DNA of 64,000 nt from assembly GCA_905116865.2 (NCBI GenBank), contig CAJHNH020002024.1, positions 249,668-313,667 of the forward strand. The letters run 5' to 3'. Below the pieces are notes generated by a model that was not told the DNA's origin, ran no database searches, and worked only from the letters and a program-made list of their open reading frames with translations. A program made the position numbers and the translations under genes. This stretch comes from Candidula unifasciata (Eukaryota > Mollusca > Gastropoda > Stylommatophora > Geomitridae). Below are positions 31,940 to 41,266 of the stretch, in pieces (the first letter of the stretch is position 1; each line of letters opens with the position of its first letter).

Positions 31940-32606
31940 TGTAATAAGTGGTGTGTGTTTCTTCTCGTTATCTAGGCAGTGTTCATGCGTGTGTGGTGGA
32001 TGATCTTCTCACACGCTCCACGTTACACAACTGGAACAAGCCGACAACGATGTGAGCCTACGAGACATTAATTTATTGACGTATTTACACTTACAAACTA
32101 GAATGTCCGGTCAGTGTCCTAGTGAACAGCTCTCGTACCCAAACTCACGCAGCCTTCAACGAACAGTCTTCTTCAAGCATTCACTGACCAAAGTTGGCTC
32201 TCATGGATTCACGTTGAGGTTCTAGCCATCTCACACACTGGCATGGTCGATCTCGGCTTCACACTTCGTCAGCAGGGTCTCCTTTCTTCACAATCACTCT
32301 CACGTTGACATTCTCACTTTCAGTCGTACGTCCTCTCACTCCAACAGGTCGACACAAACTAAACTTGACCAGAGTCAAGTCTGACTTATACCACGGGTTC
32401 GTTTCACGTGACAACACGTGGTGGTCCTTTACTTTTCATGTGGCGACCTTGGGTCGCATCATCGTGGTCCCCGTGATAACCAGTGGTTAGTCACCTATCT
32501 CCAGATTCTCGTTTAATCCAAGTATCTGGACTATCTCGGAGTTTTAGGTTAGCTTTGGGCGTTCCCCCCAACCATCCTAAACTGGGTGAAAATATCCCCC
32601 ATTACA
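31940..32606 (-). mobile_element. solo LTR with 5-bp TSD
   Basis: ACGTA at 31935-31939 and 32607-32611 brackets a 667-bp segment. On the minus strand it begins TGTAATGGGGGATATTTT and ends CCACTTATTACA, so the termini are a TG...CA inverted repeat (TGTAAT/ATTACA). Inside on minus are a TATA-like GTGGTATAAGTC (about 32385) and a polyadenylation signal AATAAA (about 32072). No gag-pol lies on either side. A 5-bp TSD and these ends fit a Ty3/Gypsy- or Bel-type LTR left by recombination between the two LTRs. Confidence 0.85.
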
Positions 32607-32824
32607 ACGTAGATCTAGCTAACCAGAATAATTAAAATTAGGTGCTGAAGTCTGAGGCAACCAGCCAGGAGGCGCATTGTAAAAATCAGGATGCCACGCG
32701 CAAACGCTATAGGAAATGTTTATTTTTCTGCGAATAGATCGTCTCAAAAATCATGCACTGAAACACGCAGGGAGTTAAAAGTAAAACATTAAACTAGAAA
32801 TCACTTTCAATAAAGAACATTTAC

Positions 32825-33017
32825 ACATACCCACAGGGGCATAGGCGTAAAGGAAGGCCAAAAAACAATTGCAGAAGAGAGCTGGAGAATGAAGTTAGAA
32901 AGATGGGGAGGACATGGGGAGAACTCCATGTAATGGCGAAGGATAGAACGACCTGGCGTTAGTTGGTTGAGGGCCTATGCTCCATTGGGGGATAGAAAGG
33001 CTGAAGAAGAAGACACG
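32825..33017 (+). mobile_element. non-LTR retrotransposon H, extreme C-terminus
   Basis: Frames give NPQGHRRKGRPKNNCRRELE, NEVRKMGRTWGELHVMAKDR, TTWR and then LVEGLCSIGG. This is the final segment of H-type proteins (RKRGRPxxTWRRxLExE, GxTWxxLxxLAQDRxxWRxLVxGLC). It is 5'-truncated and ends at a short GAAGAAGAAG. Confidence 0.8.
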
Positions 33018-33324
33018 TACGGCTCGCTGAGCGAATTACAAAAGACAGTGAAGTTTATACTAGAGACACCATTACAGATATAGAGTATTGGGGTCCGTCT
33101 CCTTTAATGGCATGAAAACGCAGAAGTCTTTTTGAGGGTTTTTGGTAGCGTGCATTGTTAAGCCATTTTATATTGCGCACATAAACCTAGTCACAATTAT
33201 AACCTAAAGCTCCCCCTTCAAAGATGCTAGCTGAACGTGACAATTTCTTTTTTTTTCAGCAAATTACCAGCACCAACAGTATGACTGTTAGAGGACTAGG
33301 TATCCTTACCTAAGGAAAGCCGCT

Positions 33325-33445
33325 GTGGTATAACCACTTGACGCTCGCCTGTTGCTTCGACGGTCGTGAGTTGAAATCCAAACGCAGCCGGGCTGTTTTT
33401 CCCTCCCAGAAAATGGCAGTTGCTCCCAGTTCGAATTTTAAATAG
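33325..33445 (+). repeat. SINE A head fragment, type 1
   Basis: AAAGCCGCTGTGGTATAACC, CTTGACGCTCGCCTG, GGTCGTGAGTTGAAATCCAA, ACGCAGCCGGGCTGTTTTT and GTTGCTCCCAGTTCGA are present. The element stops just into the core. The B box is degraded (GAGTTGAAATCC). Confidence 0.65.
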
Positions 33446-33705
33446 ATAGATAATATAATGTCGTTTAATTTTTATCGGTTAAAAAAAAAACTAAAGAATC
33501 AGTCTGCAAAACCACATATATAATATTATATTATACTCTAAAAGGCTTTAAGTTACAACTTGAAAATATGTGTGTGTTTTTCCCCTCTATTTTTCCTAAA
33601 TGGAAAAGCATTAATTGTGACGCGTATCAAGTCATTATTTAATTTAATTTAAGTAGGCTACAATAGAGTAAATTACTACCCAAAGTCTTCCCCATGTGGG
33701 ACTCA

Positions 33706-33872
33706 ATTTTTCGTTATATTCAAGCCCCATCCTGGCTTTTGCCAGGGGCCTTAATATAGCCTGACCGTTGAACGCGGTTTGTGGGTTATCTCCACGGGTG
33801 ATCCTTATCCGCATGGTGGCACTTCGTGTCACCGGGCGTTTATCGCTTAGTGTGATGTCCTGGTGTGGTACA
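33706..33872 (-). repeat. repeat D
   Basis: Plus strand: TATATTCAAGCCCCATCCTG, GCTTTTGCCAGGGGCC (hairpin CCTGGC-TTTT-GCCAGG intact), AATATAGCCTGACCGTTGAA, CGCGGTTTGTGGG, GATCCTTATCCGCATGGTGG, GTGTCACCGGGCGTTTATCG, GTGATGTCCTGGTG. It lacks the CATAAATATGGC segment present in the 48062 copy. Confidence 0.8.
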
Positions 33873-34149
33873 ATTTACGTACTCACTTACTTAGAGTAAA
33901 TAACAGAGTGTTGGGTGGTTTTCATAGTGTCCATGACCCCAGGTTCTGGCATCCCTGCTTTAGTCTTCTCTGTTCCTCTATACCCAGTGTAGCAAACGTC
34001 TCCAACAAACCCCCAGATCAAGTTGATTTATCGCATACCACATGTTATCCTTTCTCCTTCCCTTTTTTTTCCCAACTTCATTTTGTAATCACCATGTTAG
34101 TGTTCCTTTCTCCCCTCCCCCCCCCCCCCCCCCCTCTTTTTTTCCACTC

Positions 34150-34440
34150 CTCGTAATTTATTTGTTCCATTAAGGAAAATTTATATTGCACTGAGATTTC
34201 TCAGTGCGTTTCCTTTCCAGCATCAGCATCTTTTCCTCAATTCTGGCTTCACTGGTATTTAGGTTCACACCCATGTCGCCAAAGTAGAGATTCTGCAATA
34301 CCATTTAATTCTCTCCATTTAGTTTAGGCACCATAGTCCTTGCCTGCGTAGAACTACAGGTTGTAACGGCTTTGGGTCCACTGATTATAACTTCTTGTGA
34401 GGTGAAACTTGTGTCTGTGAGGTCTTCCCTGTTGATCGTC
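34150..34440 (-). mobile_element. possible non-LTR RT thumb fragment
   Basis: A minus-strand frame contains VPKLNGEN, stop, MVLQNLYFGDMGVNLNTSEA and RIEEKMLMLERK. This vaguely follows the xLNGExLxxVxxFxYLGxxI...RI pattern that H shows clearly. The match rests on a few residues and could be chance. Confidence 0.3.
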
Positions 34441-34569
34441 AACAAGACTGAGGTTCTTCAAACCCGTGAGGGTATGGTTAACCTCCAGGTAGCAGTCCAA
34501 AGGGTACAAACCGATCGATCGATCAGGCAGCGTTAATGAATGTGTGTAATTTATTAATAATTACTTACA

Positions 34570-34745
34570 AGTTGGTTCGCGGTGGATATGGTGGACTTTC
34601 TACACTCAGAGGATTGGAAAGACATACATATAATCAAACTGCTACTGGTACCAGAAAAATGAAACCCCCTCGCTGGTAGCTGCTGGAGATGGGCGCGTAT
34701 ACGAATGTACCGAGTGTTCTAATGCCAGTTCTTGATTCATCACAG
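34570..34745 (+). mobile_element. non-LTR retrotransposon E tail
   Basis: GGTGGACTTTCTACACTCAG, AGGATTGGAAAGACATACAT, ATAATCAAACTGCTACTGGT, CCCCCTCGCTGGTAGCTGCT, GGAGATGGGCGCG, GAATGTACCGAGTGTTCTAA follow the E tail by position. The CPEC codons are altered (ECTECS-like). Confidence 0.65.
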
Positions 34746-35339
34746 TCAATATCTTGTTTACCCTTTTTCATGCTTCACACAACAATACTGAATTGAAAGT
34801 AGAGTTCAGTTTTTGAAGTATGGTACCTATGTTAATGCCATTTCACTTTCGAAAAATTCCAATTAACACTTGCCTTCTGTATTCATTAAAAATAACTATA
34901 AATGCGTCATCAAAATGAAACGTTGGAGCAGTCAATTATGACTCCCCCACTAAGCGGAAACTGTTGTCGCTTTTACAGCCTGCCTATTTCGATGTTACAC
35001 AAAAAATCCGTAATTCGAGCCGAACAGTGTAGAGGTTACAGAGTATGAAATAACATGTAATATGTGGGCGGTGTGGCTTTTGGGTTTCCGCCCCACTTCC
35101 AATCAAATTGAAAAATGAAAATAGAAGGCACATTTTGCTCGCTTTTCGCGTTGTTGTCAATTGCGATGCATGACAAAAGGTTATAGTTAGATTTCTAAAA
35201 TTATTGTGTAAAATTCAATTGCCTGTATGGGTATAAAAATAGCCCAACATGTACATTATACCTTTAGGTCATTCCCTAAGAGTGCGTCTGAGTTGCAGTA
35301 ATGTCGCGCGGGAAACCCACTCATTAATTAAAAAAATGA
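34746..35339. other. unassigned, no gene seen
   Basis: AT-rich with no frame over 60 codons. No match to the families named in this window. Confidence 0.5.
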
Positions 35340-35520
35340 AGGTTCCTTTTCTACGCCTTTAGGCGTATAGGGCTTAGAGGACTAGACCTATATTTTCATA
35401 GACCAAATCGACTCAGGATGGGTGATGTTGTCATCATCACGCCGGCCGCCTTTACTTCCCCGGACTGCACCCGGTACCCACTAAGGGCTGGGTCGACCTG
35501 GGAATCAAGGTCTCAGTCAA
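35340..35520 (-). repeat. SINE A without head
   Basis: CTACGCCTTTAGGCGTATAG (perfect hairpin arms), CTATATTTTCATAGACCAAA, GGGTGATGTTGTCATCATCA, CGCCGGCCGCCTTTACTTCC, CCGGTACCCACTAAGGGCTG and GGTCGACCTGGGAATCAAGG are present. The copy stops at the core/head junction. Confidence 0.8.
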
Positions 35521-35554
35521 TTAATACGTGAGGCTAAACACTGACGCCCACTCA

Positions 35555-36825
35555 AATTCAAATATAGTCCATTCCAGAAGTCCTGTTCAGATGTTAAAAT
35601 CTATGTATCAGTTACCGTTCAGTGTAAGCTGTTGACATTTGGCATCCAACCTAATAGGGCTACAACTATATTTTAAAGAAACCATTTGCTGTTGACATTT
35701 GGCATCCAACCTAATAGGGCTAGAACTATATTTTATAGAAACCATTCAGTGTAAGCTGTTGACATTTAGCATCCAACCTAATAGGGCTAGAACTATATTT
35801 TATAGAAACCATTTGCTGTTGACATTTGGCATCCAACCTAATAGGGCTAGAACTATATTTTATAGAAACCATTCAGTGTAAGCTGTTGACATTTGGCGTC
35901 CAACCTAATAGGGCTAGAACTATATTTTAAAGAAACCTTTTGCTGTAGACATTAGGCATCCAACCTAATAGGGCTAGAGCTATATTTTATAGAAACCATT
36001 CGCTGTTCACATTTGGCATCCAACCTAATAGGGTTAGAACTATATTTTATAGAAACCATTCGTTTTTGACATTTGGCATCCAACCTAATAGGGTTAGAAC
36101 TATATTTTATAGAAACCATTCGTTTTTGACATTTGGCATCCAACCTAATAGGGTTAGAACTATATTTTATAGAAACCATTCAGTGTAAGCTGTTAATGTT
36201 TGGCATCGAACCTAATACGGCTAGAACTATATTTTATAGAAACCATTCAGTGTAAGCTGTTGACATTTGGCATTCAACCTGTTAATAGTGCTAGAACCAT
36301 ATTTTATAGAAACCATTCAGTGTAAGCTGTTAAATTTCGCATTCAACCTGTTAACAGGGCTATAATACGTTTTGTAGATCAATCGGCTTTTGATGGGTGA
36401 TGTATTCAGCATTATGACGGCTTCTATGTATATATATTTTATAGAAACCATTCAGCGTAAGCTGTTAATGTTTGGCATCCAACCTAATACGGCTAGAACT
36501 ATATTTTATAGAAACCATTTAGTGTAAGCTCTTGACATTTTGCATCCAACCTAATAGGGCTAGAACTATATTTTATAGAAACCATTCAGTGTAAGACAAT
36601 TGGCATCTAACCTAATAGGGCTAGAACTATATTTTATAGAAACCATTCAGTGTAAGCTGTTGAAATTTCGCATTTAACCTAGTAGGGCTAGAACTATATT
36701 TTATAGAAACCATTAAGTGTAACCTGTTGACATTTGGCATTCAACCTAATAGGGCTAGAACTATATTTTATAGAAACCATTAAGTGTAAGCTGTTGACAT
36801 TTTGCATTCAACCTGTTAATATGGC
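35555..36825 (+). repeat. 60/67-bp alternating satellite
   Basis: The unit is GCTGTTGACATTTGGCATCC, AACCTAATAGGGCTAGAACT, ATATTTTATAGAAACCATT, with or without CAGTGTAA. The GCATCC landmark steps 60, 67, 60, 67, 60, 60, 60, 60, 67 from 35642 to 36203, then becomes irregular. A SINE A scrap interrupts at about 36365-36425. The array starts inside sequence like the opening of repeat I (GTCCATTCCAGAAGTCCTGT, CAGTTACCGTTCAGTGTAAG), which suggests its origin. The frames here are repeat artefacts. Confidence 0.9.
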
Positions 36826-36985
36826 ATTATGACGGCTTCCTTTATATGCCAGGGTTTGTATCTTCTACACACTCAAACGTGACATGAGCTGGGAGTCATG
36901 GTCACTTTAAAAAAAATCGGCCTCTATCAGGACCCGAACCATATCCGCTGGCGAACGTCTAGCCACCACACCGGGGCGGCTCCAT
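36826..36985 (-). repeat. SINE A, head and part core
   Basis: ATTATGACGGCTTCC and GAGCTGGGAGTCATGGTCAC mark the core, and TCAGGACCCGAACCATATCC, GCGAACGTCTAGCCACCACA, CCGGGGCGGCTCC mark a type 1 head. The middle of the core is replaced by unrelated sequence. It ends the satellite array, and a SINE A scrap also interrupts it. Confidence 0.65.
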
Positions 36986-37495
36986 TCAATCCGGTACTCT
37001 CTCAATAGAGAGCAGTGATTACTACAATGATGATGAATGCCCGATCTAGAAAAAAAATAATAATGTAGCTATAGTGAAGTCAACTGAAGGCCAGGTTTAT
37101 GTGCATTTCCATTATTTACTGCAACAATCAGTAAAAGTAAACTTTCACTAGAGTTATATCGTATCTTTGTGAATATTTTTTTTTCTATTTTACACCTCTT
37201 ACATTATTATTATTATTCTTTTTTTTTTTTTTTTTCATTTCGCTGATATGTTCCTTGAAACTTAGACTGTGAGAAAAGGGCTTTAGAGAAGGTGAATGCT
37301 ATACTGGTCAGATCTGAGTGGAGGGGGGGGGGGTAACTGCTAAAAAGTGGAACTGTAACCTGGAGCTACGGCCCAAGATACTGCCCTAAGTTGGTGCTTG
37401 CGCTACAATGTGAATACCTGCCTAGAGGGTTCTGACCATTTCACAGCCACGCCAGTAACCATGCTCTGGTAAAAAAAAAATTACTACAGAAAATT
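36986..37495. other. unassigned; poly-G and T runs
   Basis: A poly-G run sits at about 37323-37332 and an (ATT)n plus poly-T at 37205-37236. No gene seen. Confidence 0.5.
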
Positions 37496-37499
37496 CTGA

Positions 37500-37595
37500 G
37501 GAATGACGAACAGAGAAAGAGAATCTCCAAATATGCACTAAAACGAGACATTGATGGGTTGAGGAAAAGAGGGCGTCCAAAAGAAAATTAAAGAC
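37500..37595 (+). mobile_element. non-LTR C-terminal scrap
   Basis: One frame reads RNDEQRKRISKYALKRDIDG and then LRKRGRPKEN, stop. The GRPK(x)NW basic motif after a short helix is typical of non-LTR C-termini, but fewer than 35 codons remain. Confidence 0.4.
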
Positions 37596-37770
37596 CTTTA
37601 TTCCTATGCTCCTGTGGGTTTTAATGCAGAGACATTCTAGTTATACTGTTCTCCGGTTTTCTCAATGTGTGTCCTATCCAACGCCAGTCTTTTCTTCACC
37701 TCTATGTCCACCGGGGCTTGCTTAGTTCTCTCCCAAAGCTCTACATTAGTGTTCTATCACACCATTCAGT
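37596..37770 (-). mobile_element. non-LTR retrotransposon H fragment
   Basis: On plus: CTCCTGTGGGTTTTAATGCA, GAGACATTCTAGTTATACTG, TTCTCCGGTTTTCTCAATGT, GTGTCCTATCCAACGCCAG, TTGCTTAGTTCTCTCCCAAA. The minus frame includes ELWERTKQAPVDIEVKKRL. It is collinear with 25395-25600 and has a frameshift after KKRL. Confidence 0.8.
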
Positions 37771-37782
37771 CCGGCTCTATAG

Positions 37783-37980
37783 CGTAGTCGGCTAAACTGT
37801 AGTTGGCTAAAGCTCATGTATTGCTCGTTGCTCCGTTGAGTTTCAATCACATATACGGCAGAGCTGGAGACAAAGATGAGTTTCTATCACATATACGGCA
37901 GAGCTGGAGACAAAGATGAGTTAGAGGGCAGAAAAATACAACTATTGTTATCCCGAGCGAAGCCGGGCAATGAAATCTAG
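37783..37980 (+). mobile_element. Helitron-like 3' end with tRNA-like segment
   Basis: The 3' end is ATCCCGAGCGAAGCCGGGCA, ATGAAATCTAG followed by T: a short hairpin (CCCG/CGGG), then CTAG|T, as at Helitron 3' termini. Upstream lie a tRNA-like stretch (CTATAGCGTAGTCGGCTAAA, TTGCTCCGTTGAGTTTCAAT) and a 40-bp direct repeat at 37838-37877 and 37878-37917 (ATCACATATACGGCAGAGCT). I could not find a 5' TC end, so element length is unknown. Confidence 0.6.
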
Positions 37981-38077
37981 TGACGTAGTTTTACAATTTA
38001 CAATTACAAATGTGCTGCTTTTTTTTTTTTTTTACAGCGGCGGATTTTTATGATTTATTTAAAAAAAAAAAAAACAC

Positions 38078-38178
38078 GTAAAGGACCCTTTTCCACGCCT
38101 TTAGGCATATAGGGCTAGACCTATATTTTTTATAGACCAATCGGCACAAGATGGGTGATGTGGTCAGCATCACGCCTC
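38078..38178 (-). repeat. SINE A 3' fragment
   Basis: GTAAAGGACCCTTTTCCACG, CCTTTAGGCATATAGGGCTA, TATAGACCAATCGGCACAAG and GGTGATGTGGTCAGCATCAC. This is the terminal third only, and it abuts SINE F. Confidence 0.75.
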
Positions 38179-38184
38179 TATGAT

Positions 38185-38335
38185 TTATGCTTCACTAATA
38201 AGTCGTTTGTCGGCTCTGTGGCTAAGTCGATGCGTGCGCTTCGTAATGCGGGGTACAGGTTCGATCCCAGCTCCTGGCCATACGCCTTTTGTAGGCTGTT
38301 AGTTTGGTCGATGATCGTAGCTCCTGTGCCAGATT
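38185..38335 (+). repeat. SINE F
   Basis: GTCGGCTCTGTGGCTAAGTC, GATGCGTGCGCTTCGTAATG, CGGGGTACAGGTTCGATCCC give A- and B-box-like elements at tRNA-like spacing. TTTGGTCGATGATCGTAGCT lies downstream. The anticodon region is not cleanly paired, so it reads as SINE-derived. Confidence 0.6.
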
Positions 38336-38344
38336 AAATAGTGA

Positions 38345-38640
38345 AAACTAAGCAAGCTTCAGTGGTCCAAGAGGTGAAGAAAAGACTCTGGCGTTGGATA
38401 GGAAACACATTGGGGGAAAAAAACCAGAGAACAGTATAACTAGAATGTCTTTCATTAAAACCCACAGGGGCATTGGAATAAAGAAAGGGCAAAAAACACA
38501 TGGAAAAGGGAGCTAGAGAATAAAGCTAGAACGATGGGTAGGACATGAGGAGAGGTGCATGAGATAGCAAAGGATAGACTTGACGTGAGTTGGTTTAGGC
38601 CTATACTTCTTTGGGGGCTATAAGTTTCATATTTTGTTTC
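38345..38640 (+). mobile_element. non-LTR retrotransposon H, C-terminus
   Basis: Frames: QEVKKRLWRWIGNTLGKKTR, EQYN; then NPQGHWNKERAKNTWKRELE and NKARTMGRT, GEVHEIAKDR. Order matches 25395 and 32825 joined, so this copy bridges the two and shows that they are one family. Frameshifts occur near 38415 and 38550. Confidence 0.8.
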
Positions 38641-38744
38641 TCCACGTACGACAGTAATGTGCACACTGTTCGGGTGTCTTTGATACAGGAACGAAGCAAT
38701 AATGTGCTGATCCGTTTGCCGTGAACTTGCAACTGCGATGAACT

Positions 38745-39292
38745 AATGAACTAATTGGAACAGAGCACGTATGTGGAACCCGTGTTTGATGACCCGTGTG
38801 TGATAACCCGTGTGTGGTGACCCGTGTGTAGTGACCCGTATGTAGTGACCCGTATGTGTTGACACGTGTGTGATGACCCGTGTATGGTGACCCGCAATGT
38901 GGTGACATGTGTGTGATGACCCGTGTGTGATGACCCGTGTCAGGTGACCCGCAATGTGGTAACCTGTGTGTGATGACCCGTGTGTGATGACCCGTGTGTG
39001 ATGACCCGTGTATGGTGACATGTGTGTTTACCCGTGTATGGTGACCCGCAATGTGGTGACCTGTAATGTGGTGACCCGTGTGGGATGACCCGTGTATGGT
39101 GACCCGCAATGTGGTGACTTGTGTGTGATGACCTGTGTGTTGACCAGTGTGTGGTGACCTGTAATGTGGTGACCTGTAATGTGGTTACTCGTGTGTGGTG
39201 ACCCGTGTGTGGTGACCCGTATGTGGTGACCCGTGTGTGGTGACCTGTAATGTGGTGACCCGTATATGGTGACCCGTGTGTGCTGATGTCGG
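38745..39292. repeat. 14-bp minisatellite, GACCCGTGTGTGAT type
   Basis: The units are variants of TGACCCGTGTGTGATGACCC with a basic step of 14-15 bases. Subtypes carry GTATGGTGACCCGCAATGTG or GACCTGTAATGTGG. About 38 units are present. Long minus-strand frames rich in His, Thr, Gly, Arg and Val are products of the repeat. Confidence 0.9.
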
Positions 39293-40305
39293 GAACTGTA
39301 ACTAACTACCAACCCTAATTACCAAGCCCCTTTTGACAAGTCTTGTCTAAAAATGCTGCCACGGGCAAGAGACTGGGGAAACTCACCCAACAGTTCCGAA
39401 TCAATTAAACCTACATCAAAGCCGAAACAAAGACCTTAGAAGTTTTCATAAATTTCCAGAAACAAAATAATAACCCCAACTGACTGCAACACACGGTCAC
39501 TACAGTCGCGTAATCACAGGATTTATAATGAATAATTCATGAGTCTTTCTTTTTTTGTCTCAGACATTTAAAATGTACCGTTTTAGAAGGACAAGTAAAA
39601 CAAGAGTAATTCAGTAGCGATTTTTACTCCCAGCGTACTCAGTTGGGATTTGTGTAAATTATTCAACAGACTGCTAGGTAATGAAACAAAATAATTTAAT
39701 TGCGTGGGCGGAATTAAACTGTCAGCGCTGCACGGACTGCTTGAGGTGACAGGCAGAATTAAACCACCTACAGGTTTAAATTTAGAGCAAAAAATAATCG
39801 AAGCTGTCGAGTGTAAATAAAGGCGCTGATGAAAGAACAAAAGTTTTCCGATGAAAGGGCTTCTGAATTATTCATCAGTGACAGAATTAACGTTATTAAC
39901 AATCAATCGGTGGTCAGTAGCTTTCAGGGAATGTGGGGGAGGGGGCGTGTAATCTAAAGTACTAATAGTTCACGAGTTAGGCGGAAGACAACGTCATCAT
40001 TTACTAGAATCCCTCCTGTGTGACATATTATCGATACACTCTTTGTACTAGACAGCGATTAAAACTGTGCGTGTCTGAATGGCATGCCATTAGCAAAACA
40101 TTTAGATTGCTGCCAGGAGCTTTGTTTCGGAGCAATTATGGTCACCTTGTAGTCTGGGGTGTCAGGTTACATTCACAATGTATACTCAACACGCAAACAG
40201 AACTAAGCCTGACAGGACAGATAAGTACATACAATGTAGCAAACGTAGGTGCAATCGGTAGCCCAATAAAAAAAACTCATACCTACAAATTGATAAACAA
40301 ATAGA
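39293..40305. other. unassigned, no gene seen
   Basis: Frames of 85 and 94 codons (39583-39840 minus, 40020-40304 plus) have no motif that I recognise. This is one of the longer stretches in the window without an assigned repeat. Confidence 0.45.
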
Positions 40306-40500
40306 CAAGAATATAGGGAGACAAACAGAGAGACAGGTAGTTAGACAGACAGACAGACAGAAAACAGAGAGATAGACAGACAGACAAACGGAGGAACGGA
40401 ATGACGGACGGATGGATGGACAGATGGATGGATGAATTTATAGACAGACAGATGGGGGTGTGGTTTGATGCGTAGGCAGATAGATAGATAGACCTTATGG
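40306..40500. repeat. GACA/GATA/GGAT compound microsatellite
   Basis: Mixed tetranucleotides: (GACA)n at 40344-40362 and 40373-40387, (GGAT)n at 40405-40435 and (GATA)n at 40480-40492. All share one purine-rich strand, consistent with drift between related tetramers. Confidence 0.85.
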
Positions 40501-40984
40501 AAGTCTGTACGTGCGTAGAAAGAACAAGCAAACGAATTTTCTGTTTAGCTGGCACAGAAGGATCATCAGTCTCACTTTACTATCCCAAATTTTGATGTTT
40601 ATTTTTGTTTTCAATCTAAACATGCAAGCCTAACTAAACAACTGGCTAACAAACGAAATAATTACTACAACCCAAAATATGTGTCTAGATTGGTTAACAA
40701 AAGCCCCTTTGTTTGCATTGCTCGTTGCACATTTCTTTACCTATGTATTTGTAGTCGATTCCGTGCCAGCAGTAATATATCTGGGCTAAGGTGTCCGAGG
40801 ACAAGACAGTTTTACCCGCACGGCTAGCATTTATTAGACACGTTTTTGTCTTCAATGGGAAAGTGTTATAAATCCGTTCGTTTTAACACTTGAATGAGTG
40901 TCTAGCAGGCTATGACGACAGCTAGTGTGCTCAGGAGTTTTAGTTAGAGATCTGATCATGTTATTTTCGCCAGGTACCTAGTAA
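40501..40984. other. unassigned, no gene seen
   Basis: No frame over 60 codons and no match to the window's repeat families. Confidence 0.5.
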
Positions 40985-41266
40985 AGTAAAGATCCATTTT
41001 CACGCCTTAGGCGCATCGGGCATTTCGAAAGAGCGTCCTATATTTTTACAGACCAATCGGCACTGGGTGGGTAATGTGGTCAGCATTACGCCGGTCGTCT
41101 TTACTTCCCCGGGACAGTCATCCTGGTACCCATTTTAGGCTGGGTCGACCTGCGACGCCCCATACCACGATAAAAATCTACGCAGCCAGCAGTGGGTTTC
41201 GATCGCAGTACGTTGAAAATACGAGTCGAACTTCGCAAAGCCTTAGCCACGGACGCCGCCCAGGTA
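40985..41266 (-). repeat. SINE A, type 2 head, full length
   Basis: AAGATCCATTTTCACGCCTT, AGGCGCATCGGGCATTTCG, TTTTTACAGACCAATCGGCA, GGTAATGTGGTCAGCATTAC, GCCGGTCGTCTTTACTTCCC, TAGGCTGGGTCGACCTGCGA, CCCCATACCACGATAAAAAT, CAGTGGGTTTCGATCGCAGT, AAGCCTTAGCCACGGACGCC. The best-preserved type 2 copy. The GCGACGCCCCATACCACGAT linker is shared by all three type 2 copies and by no type 1 copy. Confidence 0.85.

Noticed and set aside
35555..36825. CRISPR-like or integron-like array
   Set aside because: Unit similarity covers the whole period including the supposed spacer, so it is a satellite.
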